Translations under genes and position numbers: made by a program
Source: Acidobacteriaceae bacterium
GTDB taxonomy: Bacteria > Acidobacteriota > Terriglobia > Terriglobales > Acidobacteriaceae
DNA length: 5,251 bases
Reading direction: 5' to 3'
Assembly: GCA_003135495.1 (NCBI GenBank)
Contig: PLBX01000285.1
Coordinates: 12,114 to 17,364, forward strand
In this document: positions 1 through 4,908 of the stretch, piece after piece
Position numbering within the stretch: the first letter of the stretch is position 1
Layout: each line of letters begins with the position of its first letter
The notes under the pieces: generated by a model
What the model saw: only the letters and a program-made list of their open reading frames with translations
Told to the model about the DNA's origin: nothing
The model's database searches: none

Positions 1-40
1 GAACCTTCGTGCCCTTGGTGGTTCAAGATTTTGGTTTAAG
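1..40. repeat. Right-hand part of a probable intergenic repeat, cut by the window edge
   Basis: The segment CCTTCGTGCCCTTGGTGGTT followed by AAGATTTTGG resembles the right arm of the inverted-repeat element seen again at 1973-2055 (CCCTGTGGTTAGATTTTTGC there). From memory, sequences of the form TCCGTG-CC-TCCGTGGTG-AGATTTTTG are scattered between genes in Acidobacteriota and other phyla. Only one arm is visible because the window starts inside it, so the boundaries are uncertain and the assignment rests on resemblance only. Confidence 0.4.
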
Positions 41-236
41 AATTTGTCCCCACCAGATTTCCATCCCTCAACACGCCCACCCCCAGTTGACGCCTATTCA
101 CTCCCGCGCTTACGATATCCGTTTGACCTTGCGTGGGGCGAGGTAACTGGGGCTCGGGACTTTATTTCAAACACGCAACCAATCGCCCCGGCCGATCATC
201 TGTAGGCAGGGCATTATAGGCGTCATAGGCATAATC
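41..236 (+). other. Leader region upstream of the dksA-like gene
   Basis: No credible coding frame was found here on either strand. The region holds a candidate promoter (87-116), a short duplicated ATAGGC (216-221 and 225-230), and a weak ribosome-binding AGG at 227-229 before the start codon at 237. If the promoter is real, the 5' leader would be roughly 110 nt, which leaves room for regulation, but I see no recognisable riboswitch or attenuator. Confidence 0.4.
87..116 (+). promoter_or_regulatory. Candidate sigma70-type promoter for the dksA-like gene
   Basis: TTGACG at 87-92 matches the -35 consensus at five of six positions. TACGAT at 111-116 matches the -10 consensus at four of six, and the spacer is 18 nt. 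Transcription would start near 123 and read into the gene at 237. A second TTGACC at 123-128 has no good -10 partner. This is a consensus match by eye only. Confidence 0.4.
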
Positions 237-602
237 ATGGATAAGAAGAAACTCGAGACCTTTAGAAAAAAACTGGAGACCCGGCGCAACGAACTGCGCC
301 AAATGGTGGTCCGTAATCAGCAGGATGGTCGCACCGCCGACGACGAGGCTACTCAGGATGTCGCCGATCGCGCTGCCAGCTCCTATAACAAGGAATTTCT
401 CTTCAGCCAGAGCAACAACGACCGCCAGTTGCTCAACATGGTCGATGGCGCTCTGGCGCGCATCCGCGAAGGCAGTTTCGGAGAGTGCGTCTCCTGCGGC
501 AAGGAGATTAATGCCAAGCGTTTGGACGCCGTGCCCTGGACGCGCCATTGCATCGAATGTCAGGAAAAAGCGGAGCAGGGATTGCTGGAAGCCGCCCAAT
601 AG
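237..602 (+). CDS. DksA/TraR family zinc-finger transcription factor
   Basis: This 121-residue protein belongs to the DksA/TraR family, whose members bind the RNA polymerase secondary channel and modulate initiation, often with ppGpp. The N-terminal 75 or so residues are charged and heptad-like (DKKKLETFRKKLETRRNEL at the start), as expected for the coiled coil. D41-V-A-D44-R-A46 matches the DxxDxA tip motif of Escherichia coli DksA (D71, D74, A76). A C4 zinc finger follows, with C84-x2-C87 and C105-x2-C108, in the typical context FGECVSCGKEINAKRLD. The length fits short DksA-like proteins of diverse bacteria rather than the 151-residue enterobacterial DksA. The ATG has only a weak AGG seven bases upstream, but the protein begins naturally at the coiled coil. 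The gene appears monocistronic, with a candidate promoter at 87-116. Family assignment is firm; whether it is the main DksA or a paralogue cannot be told. Confidence 0.93.
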   Translation: MDKKKLETFRKKLETRRNELRQMVVRNQQDGRTADDEATQDVADRAASSYNKEFLFSQSNNDRQLLNMVDGALARIREGSFGECVSCGKEINAKRLDAVPWTRHCIECQEKAEQGLLEAAQ

Positions 603-615
603 CCCCATCCGATCC

Positions 616-662
616 TGTACAGTTTTGTCATGTACAGTTTGTCTCATGTACAGTTTGTCATC
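616..662. repeat. Three tandem copies of TGTACAGTTTGTC
   Basis: Copies start at 616 (TGTACAGTTTTGTCA), 631 (TGTACAGTTTGTCTCA) and 647 (TGTACAGTTTGTCATC), with periods of 15 and 16 nt. Each copy begins with the palindrome TGTACA. The third copy runs without a break into the interspersed repeat at 657-690. This looks like expansion of the repeat's left edge by slippage; a role as clustered operator sites is possible but has no support beyond the pattern. Confidence 0.85.
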
Positions 663-690
663 CTGAGCGAAGCGAAGGACCTATGCATTC
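657..690. repeat. Interspersed intergenic repeat (CATCCTGAGCGAAGCGAAGG type)
   Basis: The sequence GTCATCCTGAGCGAAGCGAA followed by GGACCTATGCATTC matches a short repeat that I recognise from very many Acidobacteriota genomes, and from some other phyla, where it sits between genes. Its translation gives the well-known spurious peptide VILSEAKDL on one strand and FASLRMT on the other, both of which occur here. It contains short complementary ends (TCCT 661-664, AGGA 676-679), so a weak hairpin is possible. Exact boundaries are unknown, and I see no transposase or coding function. Confidence 0.75.
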
Positions 691-711
691 CCTCCGCCCA
701 GTATGAAACCA

Positions 712-744
712 TGAATTTTCGCCGGCCCCGTGAATTTTGTGCCG
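712..744. repeat. Direct repeat TGAATTTT(N1-2)GCCG
   Basis: TGAATTTTCGCCG at 712-724 and TGAATTTTGTGCCG at 731-744 form a direct repeat offset by 19 bp, close to two helical turns. It lies 44-76 bases upstream of the acyl-CoA dehydrogenase start. The spacing would suit a pair of regulator sites, but it could be chance or part of the neighbouring repeat; no known operator is recognised. Confidence 0.4.
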
Positions 745-776
745 CGAGGGGACAATCATCCAGCCCGTCTTCTAAC

Positions 777-780
777 GAGG
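777..780 (+). promoter_or_regulatory. Ribosome binding site of the acyl-CoA dehydrogenase gene
   Basis: GAGG at 777-780 lies seven bases before the ATG at 788 and supports that start codon over any downstream methionine. Confidence 0.7.
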
Positions 781-787
781 TGCCTCC

Positions 788-1960
788 ATGCCTGACACTT
801 TGCAGCTCTCTAATCCCGCCCCGTTGACCACTCTTACAGAAGACGAAATTCTTTTTCGCGATAACGTGCGCCAGTTCGCGGACGACAAGATTCGTCCGCT
901 GGCAAAAGAAATGGACGAGAAAGCTGTCTTCGATCATGGCCTCCTTGAACAGTTCTTTCAGCTGGGATTGATGGGCATCGAAATTCCTGAGCAATACGGC
1001 GGCGCAGGCGGCAAGTTTTTCGAAGCGATTTTAGCGGTCGAAGAATTTTCCCGAGCCGATGCTTCCGCCGGCGTGATCGTGGACGTGCAAAATACTCTCG
1101 TTGCCAATGCCATCCTGCGCTGGGCCACTGAAGATCAGAAGAAGCGTTACCTCCCAAAGATGGCGGCCGACACTGTAGGCGCCTACGCCTTAAGCGAGGC
1201 AGGCTCGGGATCGGACGCCTTTGCTCTTCAAACCAAAGCCGAGATCAAAGGCACTGACTTCGTCCTCAACGGACGCAAGCTCTGGATCACCAACGGAAAA
1301 GAGGCTGGCATATTCATTCTGTTTGCTACTGTGGATGCTTCAAAAGGCTACAAGGGAATTACGGCATTTTTAATCGAAAAGAGTTTCCCCGGATTTACCG
1401 TCGGCAAAAAAGAAGACAAGCTCGGCATTCGCGCATCATCAACTTGCGAGTTGATTCTCGAAGATTGCCGCGTGCCCAAAGAAAATGTTTTAGGCGAAGT
1501 CGGCAAAGGCTACAAAATCGCCATCGAGACGCTAAACGAAGGCCGCATTGGAATCGGAGCGCAGATGCTCGGCGTGGCTCGCGGCGCATGGGAATATGCC
1601 GCCAAATACGCGCAGGAGCGCACGCAATTCGGCAAGCCAATTTCGGAATTCCAGGGAATCCAGTTTCAGATCGCGCAGATGGCGACCGAGATAGAAGCCG
1701 CCCGCCTTATGGTCTACAATGCGGCGCGCATGAAAGACGCCGGCGTAAATTTTGTGAAAGAAGCCGCCATGACCAAGTTGTTTACGTCGCAAGTGGCCGA
1801 GCGCGTAACCTCCCTCGCCATCGAAGTCTACGGCGGTTACGGCTTCACGAAAGATTATCCCGTAGAAAAGTATTGGCGCGATGCGAAGATTGGAAAGATC
1901 TACGAAGGCACCTCAAACATGCAACTGGCAACGATTGCAAAGCTGGTAATGGGGAAATAA
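788..1960 (+). CDS. Acyl-CoA dehydrogenase, short/branched-chain type
   Basis: This 390-residue FAD-dependent flavoenzyme is expected to make the alpha,beta double bond in an acyl-CoA and pass the electrons to electron-transferring flavoprotein. The whole three-domain fold is present at the usual length: N-terminal helical domain (about 20-130), beta domain with the flavin-contacting YALSEAGSGSDAF (133-145) and WITNG (166-170), and C-terminal helical domain with ERTQFGKPI (277-285), YGGYGF (348-353) and RDAKIGKIYEGTSN (364-377). E373 in IYEGTSN is at the position of the catalytic base of short- and medium-chain members. Long stretches (GYKGITAFL, KLGIRASSTC, LNEGRIGIGAQMLG, TKDYPVEKYWRDAKIG) closely resemble animal ACADSB, so 2-methylbutyryl- or isobutyryl-CoA (isoleucine/valine breakdown) or butyryl-CoA are likely substrates; which one cannot be decided by eye. 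GAGG at 777-780 supports the start. It is separated from the F420 genes by 154 bp containing a repeat, so it is probably not in their operon. Confidence 0.95.
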   Translation: MPDTLQLSNPAPLTTLTEDEILFRDNVRQFADDKIRPLAKEMDEKAVFDHGLLEQFFQLGLMGIEIPEQYGGAGGKFFEAILAVEEFSRADASAGVIVDVQNTLVANAILRWATEDQKKRYLPKMAADTVGAYALSEAGSGSDAFALQTKAEIKGTDFVLNGRKLWITNGKEAGIFILFATVDASKGYKGITAFLIEKSFPGFTVGKKEDKLGIRASSTCELILEDCRVPKENVLGEVGKGYKIAIETLNEGRIGIGAQMLGVARGAWEYAAKYAQERTQFGKPISEFQGIQFQIAQMATEIEAARLMVYNAARMKDAGVNFVKEAAMTKLFTSQVAERVTSLAIEVYGGYGFTKDYPVEKYWRDAKIGKIYEGTSNMQLATIAKLVMGK

Positions 1961-1972
1961 AAAGAGGCATTG

Positions 1973-2055
1973 CCACGGCGGAAAGAGGCACACGAAGTGT
2001 ATTGCCCTGTGTTCTCCGTGAGTCCCCTGTGCGCCCTGTGGTTAGATTTTTGCAC
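1973..2055. repeat. Imperfect inverted-repeat intergenic element
   Basis: CCACGG (1973-1978) can pair with the GTGG region ending at 2041, and CACGAAG (1991-1997) with CTCCGTG (2014-2020) at six of seven positions, giving a long imperfect hairpin. GGTTAGATTTTTGC follows at 2040-2053. The form recalls the CCACGGAGGCACGGAG.../...TCCGTGGTGAGATTTTTG repeats found between genes in many bacterial genomes, and it resembles the segment at 1-40. It fills most of the gap between the dehydrogenase gene and cofG. The hairpin could attenuate transcription leaving the dehydrogenase gene, but it lacks the compact GC stem and T-run of a classical intrinsic terminator. Confidence 0.5.
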
Positions 2056-2114
2056 TGTCGGCACTAGCAACCCGCGTAATCCTGTAGCATACGCACTGCA
2101 TCGAAACTAAACGT

Positions 2115-3290
2115 ATGGCCACCGTTTCAGAGTTCGCAGCGCTATCGGAGCTGAGCACCTCCGCCGCGCCCCTCTCGCGCGAAGCCGCGTACCACTTATT
2201 GCAATCAGACGACGCAGCATTGCCCTCATTGTTAGCGGCCGCGCAATCAGCTCGCGATAAATTCAAGCCCGGCGTCATCACCCACTCGCGCAAAGTTTTT
2301 ATTCCCCTGACCAATCTCTGCCGTGACTACTGCGGCTATTGCACCTTCCGCCGCGATCCCGGCGATCCCGGCGCCCACACCATGACGCCCGACGAAGTCA
2401 TGGAAGTTGTGCGCGCGGGCGAGCGCATGGGATGCACGGAAGCGCTCTTCAGTTTGGGAGACAAACCCGAACTGCTTTTCCCCGACATGCGCGACACACT
2501 GCGTCATCTCGGCTACAAGTCCACGCTCCATTATCTCGAGGCGATGTGCGAAAAAGTCCTTCGCGAATCGAGCCTTCTGCCGCATCCGAATCCTGGCCTC
2601 ATGAGCACGGAGTGGCTCAAGAGGCTATCCAGCGTCTCTCCCAGCATGGGTCTGATGCTGGAGACGACGAGCGATCGGTTGCTCGCGAAAAATGCGGCAC
2701 ATGAAAACGCCCCCGATAAAATACCAGCGAAGCGCCTGCGCGTGAGTGAAGACGCCGGACACCAGAAGATTCCTTTCACAACCGGTATTCTGATTGGAAT
2801 CGGCGAGACGCTGGAAGAGCGCGTGGATACGCTGATCGCAATCCGAGATTTGCATCTGAAGTATGGACACATTCAGGAAGTGATCGTTCAGAACTTCCGC
2901 GCGAAAAGTAAAACTCCTATGGCCAACTGGCCCGAACCCGATCGCGGTGATATGCTCCGCACTCTCGCTGTAGCGCGACTCCTAATGCCAACGATGAATA
3001 TTCAAGCGCCGCCAAATCTTTCCGATCCGCATTACGCCGATCTGCTCGATGGCGGCATTAATGACTGGGGCGGAGTTTCTCCCTTGACCCCAGATTTTAT
3101 TAATCCTGAGAAGCCCTGGCCGCATCTCGAACAATTACGCCACAAGACTGCGGCGAAAGGATTCGCATTGAAGCAAAGGTTACCGGTGTATCCCGAATTC
3201 GCGCAACAAGCATCCGCCCACAGCGAACTTCTCGCCCACAAACTTGGCACGGCTGCGAACGCCGATGGTTACGCGCGGAGGGCCGCATAA
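2115..3290 (+). CDS. cofG: FO synthase subunit CofG (radical SAM, coenzyme F420 biosynthesis)
   Basis: With CofH, CofG forms 7,8-didemethyl-8-hydroxy-5-deazariboflavin (FO), the deazaflavin chromophore of F420, from 5-amino-6-ribitylaminouracil and tyrosine; CofG closes the ring in the second radical step. The [4Fe-4S]/SAM motif is C69-x3-C73-x2-C76 in IPLTNLCRDYCGYCTFRRDP, which is the CofG form rather than CofH. Other family signatures are FSLGDKPE (112-119), HENAPDKIPAKR (196-207), FTTGILIGIGET (221-232), IVQNFRAK (257-264), IQAPPNL (296-302) and GINDWGGVSPLTPD (314-327). The 391 residues are slightly long for the family because of short N- and C-terminal extensions. An in-frame stop at 2085-2087 leaves the ATG at 2115 as the only ATG ahead of the conserved region, although no Shine-Dalgarno sequence is visible before it. 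It is a stand-alone gene, not the fused FbiC of Actinobacteria, and it heads a run of F420 genes. CofH is absent from the window. Confidence 0.95.
   Translation: MATVSEFAALSELSTSAAPLSREAAYHLLQSDDAALPSLLAAAQSARDKFKPGVITHSRKVFIPLTNLCRDYCGYCTFRRDPGDPGAHTMTPDEVMEVVRAGERMGCTEALFSLGDKPELLFPDMRDTLRHLGYKSTLHYLEAMCEKVLRESSLLPHPNPGLMSTEWLKRLSSVSPSMGLMLETTSDRLLAKNAAHENAPDKIPAKRLRVSEDAGHQKIPFTTGILIGIGETLEERVDTLIAIRDLHLKYGHIQEVIVQNFRAKSKTPMANWPEPDRGDMLRTLAVARLLMPTMNIQAPPNLSDPHYADLLDGGINDWGGVSPLTPDFINPEKPWPHLEQLRHKTAAKGFALKQRLPVYPEFAQQASAHSELLAHKLGTAANADGYARRAA
3277..3282 (+). promoter_or_regulatory. Ribosome binding site of cofD
   Basis: GGAGGG at 3277-3282 lies inside the last codons of cofG, ten bases before the cofD ATG at 3293. 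It is the strongest Shine-Dalgarno sequence in the window and suits coupled translation across the two-base gap. Confidence 0.75.
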
Positions 3291-3292
3291 TT

Positions 3293-4249
3293 ATGATCAC
3301 CGTTCTCACCGGCGGCACCGGCGGAGCTAAATTTGTGGACGGTCTCCGGCAGATCGTTCCTCCCGACGATCTCACCATTATCGTGAACACCGGCGACGAC
3401 TTGCAGTGGTGGGGATTGTACGTTTCTCCCGATATCGACTCCATCATTTATATGCTGGCCGGCAAACTGAGCCAGGAGCGCGGCTGGGGCGTGAAAGGCG
3501 ACACATTTTTTTGCCTCAACGCAATGGGGCAACTGGGCCAGCCAATATGGTTCAACACCGGAGATCGCGATCTTGCGACCCATATAGTCCGCTCGAAATT
3601 ACTTTCTGACGGCAAGAGTCTCTCTGAAGTGACCGTCGAAATTGCCACCAAGCTCGGGGTCACGACGCGGGTGCTACCCATGAGCGACTCGCGCGTCGAG
3701 ACTCGCGTTCTGACTCCAATCGGCGAATTGAGTTTCGAAGAATATTTCGTTCAGCGCTGGTATCAGGACCCGGTGGAATCGGTCCGCTTCGCAGGAGCTA
3801 GCGACGCGGAGCCCGCACCTGGAGTGATAGACGCCATCCGCTCTTCCGATTTAGTGCTGCTCGCTCCGAGCAATCCAGTAACAAGTATCGCTCCCATTCT
3901 CGCCGTGCCAGGAATTCGCGAAGCTCTGCGCGAAAGCCGCGCCCGCATTGCCGCCGTGAGCCCCATTGTGCGTCGCGCCGCAGTCTCAGGCCCCGCCGGA
4001 ATTCTAATGGCGGCCCAGGGCTTCGAGGTTTCTATTCGCGGCGTAGCCGATTTTTATCGCGATTTTCTAGACTTGCTGGTGGTCGATTCGCAGGACGAAA
4101 TGTCCGCCGAAGCGCTGCGCCAGACTGGAATGCGTGTGCATTGCACGCCGACCATCATGCGCCACCGCGAAGATAGGATCGCACTGGCTGAAAGCACTCT
4201 GCATGCAGCCATGCAACCTCCGGCTCAAACCTCGCAGGAACTGGCATGA
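3293..4249 (+). CDS. cofD: 2-phospho-L-lactate transferase CofD (FbiA-like)
   Basis: CofD transfers a phospho-three-carbon-acid unit from a GDP-activated donor made by CofC onto FO, giving F420-0 (from phospholactate) or dehydro-F420-0 (from phosphoenolpyruvate). The 318 residues match the normal length. Visible signatures are the N-terminal loop LTGGTGGAKFVDGL (5-18), NTGDDLQWWG (32-41), the acidic SPDIDS (45-50) at the proposed metal/FO site, GDRDLATH (90-97), APSNPVTSI (191-199) and AVPGIREAL (204-212). The following motif reads SPIVRRAAVSGPAGILM (223-239), where many family members have a pair of glycines in place of R227-R228 and often lysine before L/M-M; this may be lineage variation. 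The ATG follows GGAGGG by ten bases, and the protein starts directly at the first beta strand, so the start is secure. It begins two bases after the cofG stop and its stop overlaps the cofC start. The three-carbon substrate cannot be read from the sequence by eye. Confidence 0.94.
   Translation: MITVLTGGTGGAKFVDGLRQIVPPDDLTIIVNTGDDLQWWGLYVSPDIDSIIYMLAGKLSQERGWGVKGDTFFCLNAMGQLGQPIWFNTGDRDLATHIVRSKLLSDGKSLSEVTVEIATKLGVTTRVLPMSDSRVETRVLTPIGELSFEEYFVQRWYQDPVESVRFAGASDAEPAPGVIDAIRSSDLVLLAPSNPVTSIAPILAVPGIREALRESRARIAAVSPIVRRAAVSGPAGILMAAQGFEVSIRGVADFYRDFLDLLVVDSQDEMSAEALRQTGMRVHCTPTIMRHREDRIALAESTLHAAMQPPAQTSQELA
4236..4249 (+). promoter_or_regulatory. cofD/cofC translational coupling site (AGGA and ATGA overlap)
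   Basis: AGGA at 4236-4239 lies six bases before the cofC ATG. That start codon overlaps the cofD stop codon as ATGA at 4246-4249, so a ribosome ending cofD can restart on cofC directly. Confidence 0.75.
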
Positions 4250-4908
4250 TTCTCGTTCCCGTGAAATTGCTGAGCGATGCCAAGCTGCGTCTATCGGCCA
4301 TTCTCACCCCGCAGGAGCGTATCGATCTGGCTCGCGCCATGTGTACGGACGTTCTGCAGGCGCTCGCATCATGGACAAAACGGCCTCCGGTTGCGGTTGT
4401 GACCACCGATTCATTTGCCCGCGATTTAGCGGCGCAATTTAATTTCGACGTCATCGCCGACGACAACGCTGGAGAGACGAACGCCATAGCAGTGGCGACG
4501 GCCGCGTGCAAAGCGCGGGGATGCAATAGCACGTTGGTTATACCTGCCGATATTCCGTTAGTCGATAGCGCCGAGTTGCAAAAGATCGTCGATGCCGCGC
4601 CTCAGAGTGGCGCCCTTCTGGTGCCAGATGCAGCCGGACGCGGCACGAATGCCGCCTTCCGCTCGCCAGCCGATTTGTTTCCGCTCCGCTTTGGCAATGA
4701 CAGTTTTTTGCCGCATCTCGCCGCCGCAAAGACAACTGGCCTCCCCTGTGTCGTACTCCAATTGCCGAGCATTGCGCGCGATGCGGATCGTCCGGAAGAT
4801 CTTTACGAATTGGCCGCCGCCAGCGGAGATCGGCAATCGCAACGGCTCGTGCGAAGTTGGAATCTTGCGACCCGGAAGCAGGTAGAAGATGCCGTCGCGC
4901 AGCGCTAA
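4246..4908 (+). CDS. cofC: 2-phospho-L-lactate (or PEP / 3-phosphoglycerate) guanylyltransferase CofC
   Basis: CofC condenses a phosphorylated three-carbon acid with GTP to give the unstable GDP-linked donor used at once by CofD. The 220 residues form one nucleotidyltransferase domain of normal family length. Signatures are PVKLLSDAKLRLS (5-17; compare PVKxxxxAKxRL), the nucleotide-loop region ADDNAGETNAIAVAT (71-85), VIPADIPLV (98-106) with D102 as a likely metal ligand, VPDAAGRGTNAAF (126-138), RFGNDSFLPHL (148-158) and RPEDLYEL (182-189). The start is secure because strand one begins at residue 2. Its ATG overlaps the cofD stop by four bases, and its last 20 bases overlap cofE in another frame. 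Family members use 2-phospholactate in methanogens, phosphoenolpyruvate in mycobacteria (FbiD) and 3-phosphoglycerate in Mycetohabitans; which applies here is unknown. MobA-like nucleotidyltransferases are the nearest alternative, but the operon context excludes them. Confidence 0.93.
   Translation: MILVPVKLLSDAKLRLSAILTPQERIDLARAMCTDVLQALASWTKRPPVAVVTTDSFARDLAAQFNFDVIADDNAGETNAIAVATAACKARGCNSTLVIPADIPLVDSAELQKIVDAAPQSGALLVPDAAGRGTNAAFRSPADLFPLRFGNDSFLPHLAAAKTTGLPCVVLQLPSIARDADRPEDLYELAAASGDRQSQRLVRSWNLATRKQVEDAVAQR

Noticed and set aside
162..647. 161-codon open frame on the - strand opposite the dksA-like gene
   Set aside because: It lies antisense to a clearly recognised zinc-finger protein, has no recognisable motif, and is explained by the codon bias of the true gene.
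603..787. Possible small CRISPR-like array from the three TGTACAGTTTGTC copies
   Set aside because: The units are only 15-16 nt and abut one another with no spacers, and no cas gene is present; this is a tandem repeat.
630..827. 65-codon + strand frame with FVILSEAKDL
   Set aside because: It is the translation of the repeat at 657-690 continuing into the true dehydrogenase start region in another frame.
644..994. 116-codon - strand frame ending in FASLRMTNCT
   Set aside because: Its C-terminus is the known spurious translation of the interspersed repeat, and the rest is antisense to the dehydrogenase gene.
1444..2067. 207-codon + strand frame overlapping the acyl-CoA dehydrogenase gene
   Set aside because: It is an Arg-rich frame-shifted shadow of the dehydrogenase (RRR-, HRS-type composition) with no family signature.
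1961..2114. Intrinsic terminator or riboswitch before cofG
   Set aside because: The inverted repeat is long and imperfect with no compact GC stem followed by a T-run, and no known riboswitch core is recognisable.
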